A DNA stretch of 64,000 bases from Acidimicrobiaceae bacterium (GTDB lineage Bacteria; Actinomycetota; Acidimicrobiia; Acidimicrobiales; Ilumatobacteraceae). Within the stretch, counting starts at the first letter, position 1, and every line of letters begins with the position of its first letter. Location: contig CANFUE010000005.1 in the NCBI GenBank assembly GCA_947450115.1, positions 1-64,000 on the forward strand. Reading direction: 5' to 3'. A program made the position numbers and the translations under genes. Shown piece by piece: positions 49,824 through 59,293 of the stretch. The notes beneath the pieces were generated by a model, which saw only the letters and a program-made list of their open reading frames with translations, was not told where the DNA came from and did no database searches.

Positions 49824-50789
49824 TCAGACTCGATCGCTCGATACGAAAGGGTTTTCCATTCCAAACACGCTGGAGATGACAATTGCGTCTTCTCCAGATG
49901 ATAAGGCTTCTGCTCCACCCACAATTTCCATGATTTCTGTGGTGATGGAGTCTTGACGCGCGCGGTTCATTGTGCGCGAGAGATTTTTAATGAGTTCTTC
50001 AGCGTTGTCGGTTGCCGACTTCATAGCACGCTGACGGAATGCATGCTCAGATGCAGCCGCGTTGAGAAGTGCTGCATAGATGCGCGCTTCTACATAACGT
50101 GGCAAAAGACTATTGAGAATGCTCTCTGGGTCTGGTTCAAATTCGTAGTCGCCACCAGCATCAGCTGCGCCGTGGTCGTCTGTTTTCGCAGCGACAAGTT
50201 CGCGCTCGAGAGGTACGAGTGGACGCAAGACCACTTCTTGGTTACCTGCAGAAACAAAGCGCGTGTACACGAGCTCTACTTTGTCGACTTGTCCGGAAAG
50301 GAAAAGATCGACAACGTACTTTCCAATTTCAGTGGCGTTACTGTGTGCTGGAGCATCGCTGAAACCAGCGAAGCCCTGACCCAAGTTATAACCACGAAAA
50401 CGCAAGTAACCCTCGGCCTTACGACCAACAGGAACCACGATGTAGTTTTTGCCTGCAGCAAGGTCGGCTTTAATTTCGCCTTCTGTTGCACGCAATACAC
50501 CGGTGTTGTAACCACCACACAAACCGCGGTCGGCAGTGATGGCTACGTAGCACGTTGTTTTGACATCGGGACGACCAGCAAGGAACGGTGAGTTTCCTAC
50601 CGCACCGCCAGCCGACAGATGCTTCACAACATCGGTAATTTTTTCACTGTAGGGAACGGCGGCCGCTACGCGTTGTTGCGCTTTCACAATGCGCGAGCCA
50701 GCAATGAGCTCCATCGCGCGCGTGATTTTCTTTGTTGCCTGCACTGAGCGAATTCGCCCACGCAGGATGCGTTCCTGACCGCCAGCCAT
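49824..50789 (-). CDS. atpG: F1 ATP synthase gamma subunit (321 aa)
   Basis: Rotor shaft. N-terminal coiled coil (GGQERILRGRIRSVQATKKITRAMELIA) and C-terminal helix RAMKSATDNAEELIKNLSR. Somewhat longer than usual because of a Gly/Asp-rich insertion (TDDHGAADAGGDYEFEPDP, ~203-221), a position where actinobacterial gamma subunits often carry an extra loop. Confidence 0.96.
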   Translation of the reverse strand: MAGGQERILRGRIRSVQATKKITRAMELIAGSRIVKAQQRVAAAVPYSEKITDVVKHLSAGGAVGNSPFLAGRPDVKTTCYVAITADRGLCGGYNTGVLRATEGEIKADLAAGKNYIVVPVGRKAEGYLRFRGYNLGQGFAGFSDAPAHSNATEIGKYVVDLFLSGQVDKVELVYTRFVSAGNQEVVLRPLVPLERELVAAKTDDHGAADAGGDYEFEPDPESILNSLLPRYVEARIYAALLNAAASEHAFRQRAMKSATDNAEELIKNLSRTMNRARQDSITTEIMEIVGGAEALSSGEDAIVISSVFGMENPFVSSDRV

Positions 50790-50794
50790 CTACA

Positions 50795-52390
50795 TCACTC
50801 CGTTGCGAGGGTCTTTGCGCTCTCAGCTTCGCCTACTTCACCAACATTGGATGAAGCCTTGGCAGCAGCTGTTGCTACGGATGTTTTGAATTGTGCTTTG
50901 AATGCAGTGACGATGTCGCCAAGATCTTTTGGCACGTCAGACTTTGGATCTTGACGAATGCCAGCAATCATTGCGCCGTGACGTGACTTCACGTATTCGA
51001 GCAATTCATTTTCGAAACGACGTACGTCGCCAACGGGAAGGTTGTCGAGGAAGCCTTTGGTGCCAGCAAAAATGCTGACTACTTGCTCTTCCACTGGCAT
51101 TGGGCTGTTCAACGGTTGCTTCAATAACTCAACCAAGCGATAACCGCGCTCAAGCTGTGCTTTTGAAATGGCGTCAAGTTCAGAACCAAACGTTGCGAAT
51201 GCTTCCAACTCACGGAACTGTGCAAGGTCGAGTTTCAAAGTACCCGACACGCTCTTCATTGATTTGATTTGAGCTGCACCACCTACGCGAGAAACCGAGA
51301 TACCTACGTCTACTGCAGGACGCACACCAGATTTGAAGAGGTTGTCTTGCAAGTACACCTGGCCGTCGGTGATGGAGATCACGTTGGTGGGAATGTATGC
51401 CGACACGTCGCCAGCTTTGGTTTCGATAACGGGCAATGCAGTGAGTGAACCCGCACCGTTAGCGTCGCTCAACTTTGCAGCGCGCTCAAGCAAGCGGCTA
51501 TGGAGGTAGAACACGTCGCCTGGGTACGCTTCACGGCCTGGTGGACGGCGCAATAACAGTGCCATCTGGCGATATGCCTCGGCCTGCTTCGACAAGTCGT
51601 CGTACACCACAAGTGCATGCTCGCCATTTTCCATCCAGTGCTGACCAAGTGCGCAACCGGTGTATGGAGCAAGGTACTTAAACGGTGCTGGCTCAGATGC
51701 AGGTGCTGCAACAACAACGGTGTACTCAAGTGCGCCGTACTGGCGAAGAGTTTCTACTGTTTGTGCAACTGTAGAACCCTTTTGACCAATCGCTACGTAA
51801 ATGCATTTCACACCAAGACCACGCTGGTTGATGATGGTGTCGATGGCAATGGTGGTTTTACCGGTTTTACGGTCACCAATGATGAGCTCGCGCTGTCCGC
51901 GACCAATGGGGATCATGGCGTCAATAGCCTTGATTCCTGTTTGCATTGGCTCGTGTACAGGCTTGCGACCCATGATGCCAGGAGCCTGAATTTCTACACG
52001 ACGAATGATGCCGCCAACAATGTCGCCCTTACCGTCGATGGGCTCGCCCAGTGCGTTAATGACGCGACCCAAGAGAGCATCGCCAACAGGAACCGACAAA
52101 ATGCGTCCGGTTGCTTTTACTGGCTGGCCTTCTTCAATGCCATCGGCATCTCCAAGAACTACAGCACCAATGGTGTCTTCGTCGAGGTTCAAGGCGAGAC
52201 CAACAGTGCCGTCTTCAAACTCGAGCAATTCGTTTACTGCGCAATCGGGAAGACCCGATACGCGGGCGATACCGTCGCCTACTTCTGCAACGCGACCAAC
52301 CGTGCGAGCCTCGAGTGACGGCGCGTAGCCCTCTAACCCCTTGGTGATCGCTGACGCGATGTCGCTTGCTGACAATGTGATGTCTGCCAT
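50795..52390 (-). CDS. atpA: F1 ATP synthase alpha subunit (531 aa)
   Basis: Regulatory nucleotide-binding subunit of F1. Walker [14 protein letters not shown] (~168-180), [20 protein letters not shown], arginine finger region [16 protein letters not shown]-terminal ~30-residue Ala/Glu-rich tail typical of actinobacteria. Five bases upstream of atpG. Confidence 0.98.
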   Translation of the reverse strand: MADITLSASDIASAITKGLEGYAPSLEARTVGRVAEVGDGIARVSGLPDCAVNELLEFEDGTVGLALNLDEDTIGAVVLGDADGIEEGQPVKATGRILSVPVGDALLGRVINALGEPIDGKGDIVGGIIRRVEIQAPGIMGRKPVHEPMQTGIKAIDAMIPIGRGQRELIIGDRKTGKTTIAIDTIINQRGLGVKCIYVAIGQKGSTVAQTVETLRQYGALEYTVVVAAPASEPAPFKYLAPYTGCALGQHWMENGEHALVVYDDLSKQAEAYRQMALLLRRPPGREAYPGDVFYLHSRLLERAAKLSDANGAGSLTALPVIETKAGDVSAYIPTNVISITDGQVYLQDNLFKSGVRPAVDVGISVSRVGGAAQIKSMKSVSGTLKLDLAQFRELEAFATFGSELDAISKAQLERGYRLVELLKQPLNSPMPVEEQVVSIFAGTKGFLDNLPVGDVRRFENELLEYVKSRHGAMIAGIRQDPKSDVPKDLGDIVTAFKAQFKTSVATAAAKASSNVGEVGEAESAKTLATE

Positions 52391-52426
52391 GACTATTTCC
52401 CTTCTGACACTGGTAAGTGATGACGC

Positions 52427-52954
52427 CTAGAGGCGGCTTTTCACTTGATCGAGGCGAGTACGGACACTTCCATCGATCACCGAATCGCCCACAGTGGCAA
52501 CAACGCCACCCAGCACGCTCGGATCGACAACGACTTTCAAGTTGACCTTTTTGCCTGTGGCCTTTTCAAGGGCTGCAGCCAAACGGCTCTCTTGCTCTGG
52601 CGTGAGTGCAACTGCTGTACGCACCTCGGCGAGATCTTTATTTTGCGCACTTGATGCGCGCTTCACCACTTTGTCGACAATGGCTGGCAAGTCGCGACCG
52701 CGACCAGCGCCAATGACCAAACCAACAAGTTGAGTAGTGGTGTTGGTAGCAGAGCCACCAATAAGTGCTTCTACTACAGCCTGGCGGCGTGCAGCAGGAA
52801 TGGATTCGTCGGTGAGCGTTGAACGCAGGGTTTCACTTTGCTCAAGTGCGCGCGCCAAACGGAATAATTCGTTTTCAACAACAGCCAAGTTGCCTTCGGC
52901 CTCTGCAATTTCAACAAGTGCGCGGGCATAACCCTCGATACGTGATTCGCTCAT
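52427..52954 (-). CDS. atpH: F1 ATP synthase delta subunit (175 aa)
   Basis: Peripheral-stalk cap (OSCP-type). GYARALVEIAEAEG opening and C-terminal DPSVLGGVVATVGDSVIDGSVRTRL signature. A separate gene here, not fused to a b subunit as in mycobacteria. Start overlaps the b subunit stop by four bases. Confidence 0.95.
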   Translation of the reverse strand: MSESRIEGYARALVEIAEAEGNLAVVENELFRLARALEQSETLRSTLTDESIPAARRQAVVEALIGGSATNTTTQLVGLVIGAGRGRDLPAIVDKVVKRASSAQNKDLAEVRTAVALTPEQESRLAAALEKATGKKVNLKVVVDPSVLGGVVATVGDSVIDGSVRTRLDQVKSRL

Positions 52955-53490
52955 CGTGCTGCCCCTACTGAGTTAATGAAGTTCTCAATGAGTTCCTGCT
53001 GTGCCGAAGCGTTCAATGACGCACTCACTGCACGTTGTGCAGCTGCTGAGGCAAGAAGTGAAATTTCGCCACGAAGTTCATCGCTTGAACGTGAACGTGA
53101 TGCCGCAATTTCTGCATCGCCACGAGCTTCAAGTTCTGCAACTTCTGCGGTAATGCGAGCGCGACCTTCAGTGAGCATTTTTGCTGCTTGCTGGTCGGCT
53201 TCTGCCATGAGACGGCTGCGCTCACCGGAGATGTCGCCAATTGCGGCACGGATGCTGCTGGCCTCTTGCGTTGCTGCTGACAACGCATTGGCTGCGCCAT
53301 CGAGTTCTTTTTGAATGCGCTCGGTACGAGCGTTCAAAGCCTTCTTTGCGGCTGGCAAACCAAACTTATAAATTGCTGCAAAAATAATGAGCGAAGCAAT
53401 TCCACCGTAAATGATTTCGGCTTTTTCTGGCAAGAGCCAGTGATGCGTCTGCGTAGGGTCTGTAGTTGCGATGAGATGAACAAGTCTCAT
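52951..53490 (-). CDS. atpF: F0 ATP synthase b subunit (179 aa)
   Basis: Peripheral stalk. Short outer N-terminus, one membrane span (IIYGGIASLIIFAAIYKFGLP, ~27-47), then a long coiled-coil dimerisation helix rich in Ala/Arg/Glu. Overlaps both neighbours by four bases. Second of two b-type subunits in the operon. Confidence 0.9.
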   Translation of the reverse strand: MRLVHLIATTDPTQTHHWLLPEKAEIIYGGIASLIIFAAIYKFGLPAAKKALNARTERIQKELDGAANALSAATQEASSIRAAIGDISGERSRLMAEADQQAAKMLTEGRARITAEVAELEARGDAEIAASRSRSSDELRGEISLLASAAAQRAVSASLNASAQQELIENFINSVGAAR

Positions 53491-54212
53491 GATCGGCTCC
53501 CTGCATTTTGCATAGCTTCTGACACTGCTTGCGAAACCACAGATGCATCGGCAGTTTTACCAAGTGCAAGTGATGCAAGAGTTGAAGTGACCGAGGTAAC
53601 TGCGGCACTTACTTGAGCCTGAGCAGCTGCACGATCTGCATTTGCTGCAGCTTCTGCTTCAGCCTTCTTAGCTGCGATGCGAGCATTCACTTCTGTAATT
53701 GCGCGTTGACGCTCTTGATCGAGAGTTTGACGTGCGGCGTCGATGCGCTGTGCTGCTTCTGCACGCACACCAACAAGTGCGGTGTCGTACTTGGCAACTT
53801 CAGCGCGGGCATCGGCCTTTGCTGAATCGGCACCGTCGTGGTTGCTACGAATGCTTTCGTAACGTGAATCCATACCTTTGCGCAAGCGTGGGTAGAGGAA
53901 GTACCGCATGAGAATGAGGAAAATGATGAAAGCTCCAAAGCTCCATAACAATTCCTTATTTTCTGGCGCAATAGGGTTTGGCCCAGTTTTTTCAACGGCT
54001 CCTGTTGTTGCTGCAGTGGTGGTATCCGCTGCAGAATAGGCAACTGCCCCCGATGCCTCTGCAGGCATGGAGTCGGGTGTTGGCGAGGCCAACGTCACCA
54101 TTTTTTCAGTTACCGCTGGGGCAGCCGTGTCGGAGGTGGGGGCTGAGTCGGCGCGAACCAACCTCACCGCTACCGCCGACTCACCCGAGCGGGTGACTAT
54201 TGCAGTCAACAT
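53487..54212 (-). CDS. F0 ATP synthase b'-type subunit with long N-terminal extension (241 aa)
   Basis: The C-terminal two thirds is a normal b-type stalk: membrane span LLWSFGAFIIFLILMRYFLYPRL (~88-108) then a long Ala/Lys/Glu-rich coiled coil. Upstream is a ~80-residue Thr/Ala/Pro-rich extension that would face the outside. The start is well supported by AGGAG five bases before ATG 54212, so the extension is real. Two b-type genes imply a heterodimeric stalk, as in photosynthetic bacteria. Confidence 0.85.
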   Translation of the reverse strand: MLTAIVTRSGESAVAVRLVRADSAPTSDTAAPAVTEKMVTLASPTPDSMPAEASGAVAYSAADTTTAATTGAVEKTGPNPIAPENKELLWSFGAFIIFLILMRYFLYPRLRKGMDSRYESIRSNHDGADSAKADARAEVAKYDTALVGVRAEAAQRIDAARQTLDQERQRAITEVNARIAAKKAEAEAAANADRAAAQAQVSAAVTSVTSTLASLALGKTADASVVSQAVSEAMQNAGSRS

Positions 54213-54270
54213 GTGATCTCCTGAACCTGCGCTTCAGCAGGAAGATAGATGGACAACTCTCGAATTCGCT

Positions 54271-54558
<288 letters not shown>

Positions 54559-54612
54559 TTATTTCTCCTCGTTACTTATGAAGATTGGGTATTCAGAATT
54601 TTCTAGTAGTGC

Positions 54613-55371
54613 TTAGTGTTCAGGGTGTACGGCCCCACCGATATATACCGCGGTGAGGATAGTGAAAATGTAGGCCTGCAAAAACGCCACCAACACTTCA
54701 AAACCAGTTAAGAAAATCAACATTCCCATCGGCAAAACACCAAAAGGAATAAGGATTTTGTCTTTTGCTTGGAAAAGCGACTCGGTGAGGAGTGCAAAGG
54801 TCACGAGCAAAATGTGACCAGCAAGCATGTTGGCGAAAAGTCGCACGGCAAGAGAAAACGGACGAACAATGATTGCCGAGATGAATTCAATTGGGGTGAC
54901 GAGAATGTACAGAGCCTTGGGCACTCCTGGTGGGAACAAGACCGACTTGAAGTAGCCACCAAAACCCTGGTGCTTAATTCCTGCACCGTTGTAGACCACC
55001 CACACCATGAGTGCAAGCGCTGCTGGCAACGCCATACGTGCTGTAGCGGGCATCTGCAAGAACGGAATGATTCCGGGAACGTTGCAGAGATAAATGAACA
55101 TGAAAAGCGACAAAAGAAATGGTGTCCAACCGAGGCCATCGCGACCCATGGTTTGCATTACTACGCCGTTCTCAATGAACTCCACAGTGCTTTCTGCAAT
55201 GTTGCGAATGCCACGAGGTGCAGTTTCTGCACTTTGACGACCAGCTAACAAAAACACCACGGTGCCGATGGTTGCTGCAAGCACGGCAATAAGAGAGATT
55301 TTGTTGAAAGACGCGAAGAGTTCCTTCCAGCGAAGGATCTCGTTAATCGGCGGGAACTCAAGAGCGATCAC
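54613..55371 (-). CDS. atpB: F0 ATP synthase a subunit (252 aa)
   Basis: Proton-channel subunit with five to six spans. Essential Arg in RPFSLAVRLFANMLAGH, and GFEVLVAFLQAYIFTILTAVYI at the C-terminus. GTG start with GGAA six bases upstream. A plausible promoter lies directly upstream (55387-55416). Confidence 0.96.
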   Translation of the reverse strand: MIALEFPPINEILRWKELFASFNKISLIAVLAATIGTVVFLLAGRQSAETAPRGIRNIAESTVEFIENGVVMQTMGRDGLGWTPFLLSLFMFIYLCNVPGIIPFLQMPATARMALPAALALMVWVVYNGAGIKHQGFGGYFKSVLFPPGVPKALYILVTPIEFISAIIVRPFSLAVRLFANMLAGHILLVTFALLTESLFQAKDKILIPFGVLPMGMLIFLTGFEVLVAFLQAYIFTILTAVYIGGAVHPEH

Positions 55372-55386
55372 GTGCGATTCCGTTTC

Positions 55387-55416
55387 GTATTAGTTCGAGG
55401 ACAGGGATAAGTACAA
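55387..55416 (-). promoter_or_regulatory. Promoter upstream of atpB
   Basis: -35 TTGTAC (55411-55416) and -10 TAATAC (55387-55392), spaced 18 bases on the minus strand, in the 106-base gap between the AtpI-like gene and atpB. It would start transcription about ten bases before the atpB GTG. Confidence 0.55.
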
Positions 55417-55477
55417 AAAGAGTTGATAAAAATCGATTTCGCTCAATTTAGTAGAACGAAGCCAAGAAGAACGAATT

Positions 55478-55942
55478 TCACGATGAGGTATTTGCCTCAC
55501 CACCTGAACTTGGCTTCAGACCTGGGTAGGCCAAAGTGGCCGACACATGCCGAAGTTCCCAAAAGAGAAGACCAAGGTGCGTCACAATAATGGTACATCC
55601 GAGTGCCGGAAGCGAAATCCACGACATATTGCGTACCAGCACTACTGCCGCAAAAATAATGCCTAAACGGATGAGATAGCCAAAAAGTACTGCCCCCATC
55701 ATGAGCCCAAGCGAGATGCGCGCCGTTGAGGAGATGAGTGCCGCTGCCAAGGCAAAATTGAGCATCACAAGCGCACAACCAAATGCGCTCGATGTAGCGC
55801 CATCGGCTCCCCAAATGAAGCTGGCAATCAATACCAGAACCGGCGCCGCGATGAGCCCGCGCACCAACATGTGCCGGGTGACTGCAACTTCTGGAGCATC
55901 GCCAGATAGCTGCGAGGTAAAGAGCGAACTGGGGTCGTTCAT
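55478..55942 (-). CDS. AtpI/ATP synthase subunit I-like membrane protein (154 aa)
   Basis: Four hydrophobic spans (~28-45, 52-70, 78-100, 107-128) with a short tail, position and length as in the ATP synthase I family, which helps c-ring assembly. First 25 residues are hydrophilic. Overlaps atpZ by four bases. Confidence 0.75.
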   Translation of the reverse strand: MNDPSSLFTSQLSGDAPEVAVTRHMLVRGLIAAPVLVLIASFIWGADGATSSAFGCALVMLNFALAAALISSTARISLGLMMGAVLFGYLIRLGIIFAAVVLVRNMSWISLPALGCTIIVTHLGLLFWELRHVSATLAYPGLKPSSGGEANTSS

Positions 55943-56247
55943 TGTTCGCCTTGCACTGGTGGCTTGGCCCGACGCGTTTCTGCCCGTTCTTCTTCAAGGC
56001 GCTTCATTTGCGTGTCGTAACCAAACCACATTTTGACGAAGTTTCCCACACAAGAGAAAACGGTCATCACAATCATGAACACAGGCGTGGTGCCTGCGAA
56101 GTGGTCGATAGCAAAACCAATGAGGAAAAAGATGAGAACACCAAAGGCGATTTCAGCGCCATGGCCCAAGCCGCCAGCACTGTTTTCTGCTGCACGCGGG
56201 TTGCCCGCAATGCGGCGCACAATTTTGGGATCGGGAAGAAGTCTCAC
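55939..56247 (-). CDS. AtpZ/AtpI-family protein (102 aa)
   Basis: Two membrane spans (EIAFGVLIFFLIGFAIDHF and PVFMIVMTVFSCVGNFVKMW) with a charged C-terminal helix, as in putative F0F1 ATPase subunit AtpZ. GTG start with AAAGG seven bases upstream. First gene of the ATP synthase cluster. Confidence 0.82.
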   Translation of the reverse strand: MRLLPDPKIVRRIAGNPRAAENSAGGLGHGAEIAFGVLIFFLIGFAIDHFAGTTPVFMIVMTVFSCVGNFVKMWFGYDTQMKRLEEERAETRRAKPPVQGEQ

Positions 56248-56284
56248 AGCATGGCCTTTGGGGTTCGCTTCAAACTACGACAAC

Positions 56285-57460
56285 TCATTGTGCATCACCA
56301 ATTTCTTGCGATAGCGACTCGCTCATTTCCTCTTGCAGTGCAGCATCATCACGTGACTTGCGCCGCACACTGGGGTGCAACACGGTGTACAAGCCCAATG
56401 CAACGGCAGCTACACCAAAGGGGGCGATACTGCCACCCGATGTGGAAATGACCGGGTACAACGCCATTCCCGAGAGCAACACTGTCCATAACCACAAAAT
56501 GAGCACACTGCGCCGCTGCCCGTGGCCGAGGTTCATGAGGCGATGATGCAAGTGCCCCTTGTCGGCCGTTGCGAAACTTTGTCGCTTGTATGCACGGCGC
56601 ACAATGGCAAAGAGCACGTCGAAAATGGGCACCCCTAAAATAAGCAGTGGAATGAAGAGTGGCGCTAAGAAGAAATACGTTTGACTATTGAAGTCTTGCG
56701 TTGCTGGGTCTGCCCTGCCCCCCACCACGCTGGTGGAAATGGCAAGCATGAGGCCAAGTAACAATGCGCCGCTGTCGCCCATGAAAATTTTTGCGGGGTT
56801 GAAATTGTGTGGCAGAAATCCGATGCATGCACCGAAGGTAACCGCAGCAACAAGTGGGCCGATGTTGGGTTCAGCAAGCAAACCCAAATCCCCAAGGTGC
56901 CGGCTATACAAAAAGAAAGCTGCCGAGGCAATGGCAACAATTCCTGTTGCTAAACCGTCTAAACCGTCGATGAGATTGATGGCTTCGGTCATTACTAACA
57001 ACCACAAAATAGTGACGAGTGGTATCCAGTCATTCGATAAAACAAAGACATCGAAATACGGAACACGGAAATAGAACATGGTGACGCCGGCCCATACCAA
57101 CACCATTCCGACGCCTGCTGTACCTGCAACTTTTGCCGGTGCGGATATTTCGCGAATGTCGTCAATGAATCCGATGGCGCAAATGGCAATTGCAGCAATT
57201 GCAACACCCAACATTTCCGAGCTGCCATCAAAAAGTGGGCCAAACCTGTCCATCTGCCATGCCAAGAGCAGCGCAGTAATGATCCCAACGAGCAGCGCGA
57301 CACCACCAATGTCGGGAGTAGCCGTGGTGTGTACTTTGCGTGGGTCTGGTTGCGCCATCCAGTTCTTCAGACGTGCCAGACCCATAACGAAAGGGGTCAC
57401 AGCAAAAGTGACAATGGCCGCGCATGCAGCAACGATGAGATAGCCGTTGATGTCACTCAT
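56285..57460 (-). CDS. Undecaprenyl-phosphate sugar-1-phosphate transferase, WecA/TagO-like (391 aa)
   Basis: Integral membrane glycosyltransferase starting a cell-envelope polymer by moving a sugar phosphate to undecaprenyl phosphate. About 11 spans; catalytic blocks FIDDIREISAP, NLIDGLDGLATG, MGDSGALLLG and HLHHRLMNLGH. The TagO/WecA group (GlcNAc or similar) fits better than MraY, given the HLHHR loop. Just upstream of the atp cluster in the same direction, as often in actinobacteria. Confidence 0.92.
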   Translation of the reverse strand: MSDINGYLIVAACAAIVTFAVTPFVMGLARLKNWMAQPDPRKVHTTATPDIGGVALLVGIITALLLAWQMDRFGPLFDGSSEMLGVAIAAIAICAIGFIDDIREISAPAKVAGTAGVGMVLVWAGVTMFYFRVPYFDVFVLSNDWIPLVTILWLLVMTEAINLIDGLDGLATGIVAIASAAFFLYSRHLGDLGLLAEPNIGPLVAAVTFGACIGFLPHNFNPAKIFMGDSGALLLGLMLAISTSVVGGRADPATQDFNSQTYFFLAPLFIPLLILGVPIFDVLFAIVRRAYKRQSFATADKGHLHHRLMNLGHGQRRSVLILWLWTVLLSGMALYPVISTSGGSIAPFGVAAVALGLYTVLHPSVRRKSRDDAALQEEMSESLSQEIGDAQ

Positions 57461-57513
57461 GTGGTTCTAGATTAGACCTCTGCACCATTACTTCTGCAGA
57501 GTCTGCATTTTCT

Positions 57514-58770
57514 TTAATAAACAGGGAACTTTGCGCAGAGTTCAGCAACGTCGCTGCGCACTTTTGCCAAGGCTGCAGTGTCGGTGCGGTGACGCAAGGC
57601 CGTAGCTATGAGCTCAGCAATACGCACCATTTCAGGTTCTTTCATTCCTTGCGTGGTCACCGACGGCGTACCAATACGCACACCCGAAGTAACAAACGGG
57701 CTACGCGGATCATTCGGAATGGTGTTTTTGTTGAGCGTGATTCCTGCTGAGTCGAGCACTAACTGTGCTTCTTTGCCGGTGAGCTCTGCATCGAATGGTG
57801 TGAGGTCTACCACCATCATGTGCACATCGGTACCACCCGACACCAAGCGAAAGCCTTGCTGGGCGAGCGCCTGCGCAAGTGCACTGGCGTTTTTCACAAT
57901 TTGCTCGGCATACACACGGAAGGTGGGGTGTAACGCTTCACCAAATGCCACAGCTTTTGCGGCAATGGCGTGCTCTAACGGCCCGCCTTGGCTACCCGGG
58001 AAGATTGCCTTATCAATTTTTTGTGCGTGCTCGGCCTTGCACAAAATGCAACCACCACGCGGGCCACGCAATGTTTTGTGCGTGGTGAAAGTAACGACGT
58101 CGGCATATGGCACCGGGTTGGGGTGTGCTCCACCAGCGACCAAACCAGCAAGGTGTGCAATGTCGAACATCAATAGTGCGCCCACTTCGTCGGCAATTTT
58201 CTTAAATGGTTCTGGCTCAAGACGACGGGTGTACGACGTAGTACCAGCAACAATGAGTTTCGGACGATGCTGCAATGCAAGCGCACGCACTTCTTCCATG
58301 TCGATGCGCTCGTCGCCAGCCGACACCTTGTAAGAAACAAAGTTGTACAAAATTCCACTTGCATTCACAGGTGACCCGTGAGTGAGGTGGCCACCGTGGT
58401 CGAGGCTGAGACCAAGAACGGTGTCGCCAGGGTTCAAAAGACCCAGATATACGGCCATATTTGCACTAGCACCTGAGTGGGGCTGCACGTTGGCGTGATC
58501 GGCGCCAAAGAGTTTTTTCACACGCTCAATGGCAATGCTCTCAATGTCGTCGACAATGGCGTTGCCACCGTAATAGCGCTTGCCAGGGTAACCCTCGCTG
58601 TACTTGTTCGTGAGCACAGAACCAGTTGCCCGCATCACCGCAGGCGAGGTGAAGTTTTCGCTAGCAATGAGCTGCAGGCCGGTGACCTGACGTTTGACCT
58701 CGTCGTCGATGAGTGAGAAAACAACATCTTCGCTTTCAAGTTCTGATGGCCAATTTTTTGGGGTGCTCAT
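57514..58770 (-). CDS. glyA: Serine hydroxymethyltransferase (418 aa)
   Basis: PLP enzyme interconverting serine and glycine with tetrahydrofolate, feeding one-carbon metabolism. [26 protein letters not shown], and PLP lysine in [15 protein letters not shown] (~230). Normal length. Start overlaps rpiB stop (ATGA). Confidence 0.98.
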   Translation of the reverse strand: MSTPKNWPSELESEDVVFSLIDDEVKRQVTGLQLIASENFTSPAVMRATGSVLTNKYSEGYPGKRYYGGNAIVDDIESIAIERVKKLFGADHANVQPHSGASANMAVYLGLLNPGDTVLGLSLDHGGHLTHGSPVNASGILYNFVSYKVSAGDERIDMEEVRALALQHRPKLIVAGTTSYTRRLEPEPFKKIADEVGALLMFDIAHLAGLVAGGAHPNPVPYADVVTFTTHKTLRGPRGGCILCKAEHAQKIDKAIFPGSQGGPLEHAIAAKAVAFGEALHPTFRVYAEQIVKNASALAQALAQQGFRLVSGGTDVHMMVVDLTPFDAELTGKEAQLVLDSAGITLNKNTIPNDPRSPFVTSGVRIGTPSVTTQGMKEPEMVRIAELIATALRHRTDTAALAKVRSDVAELCAKFPVY

Positions 58771-59246
58771 TTTTGTGCTCCGAAATTTTTTGCTTCTTCG
58801 CGTTCGATGTCGCCGAGTTGTGCAACGCGACGTTCGTGACGACCACCTTCAAATGGAGTGGCAAGAAATGTTTGCACGATTTCCTCTGCGAGTCCTATTC
58901 CTACGACACGTGCACCCATAGAAAGTACGTTGGCGTTGTTGTGTTCCCGTGCCATACGCGCCGTATAGAGGCAGTTGCACAGAGCAGCACGCACACCCAT
59001 GACCTTGTTGGCTGCAAGTTGTTCGCCTTGACCACTTCCGCCGAGAACAATGCCCAGTTGTGCTTTGCCATCGCGCACTGCCCGACCCACGGCTGCACAG
59101 ATAGGTGGGTAATCGCAACTCTCGGTGGAGCGTGTACCAAGGTCATCGACTGTGTGACCAGCAGTACGGAGAAATGTGATGAGGTGCTGCTTCAGGGAAT
59201 AACCAGCGTGGTCGGCCCCAATAGCAATGTGGAGTGCTGCAGTCAT
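58767..59246 (-). CDS. rpiB: Ribose-5-phosphate isomerase B (159 aa)
   Basis: Pentose-phosphate isomerase. [24 protein letters not shown] and [21 protein letters not shown]; as in mycobacterial RpiB the base appears to be the Glu in GEQ, not the Cys of the E. coli enzyme. TATGCT six bases before the ATG suggests a leaderless start. Coupled with glyA. Confidence 0.95.
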   Translation of the reverse strand: MTAALHIAIGADHAGYSLKQHLITFLRTAGHTVDDLGTRSTESCDYPPICAAVGRAVRDGKAQLGIVLGGSGQGEQLAANKVMGVRAALCNCLYTARMAREHNNANVLSMGARVVGIGLAEEIVQTFLATPFEGGRHERRVAQLGDIEREEAKNFGAQK

Positions 59247-59252
59247 CTTCTG

Positions 59253-59258
59253 AGCATA
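59253..59258 (-). promoter_or_regulatory. -10 box for rpiB-glyA (leaderless)
   Basis: TATGCT on the minus strand, six bases before the rpiB ATG. Confidence 0.5.
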
Positions 59259-59281
59259 GGGTTTGCGAGCCTCAGAACGCC

Positions 59282-59287
59282 TAACCT
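59282..59287 (+). promoter_or_regulatory. -10 box for the thiolase-like gene (leaderless)
   Basis: TAACCT six bases before the ATG at 59294; the two divergent -10 boxes share a 47-base intergenic region. Confidence 0.5.
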
Positions 59288-59293
59288 GCGTCT

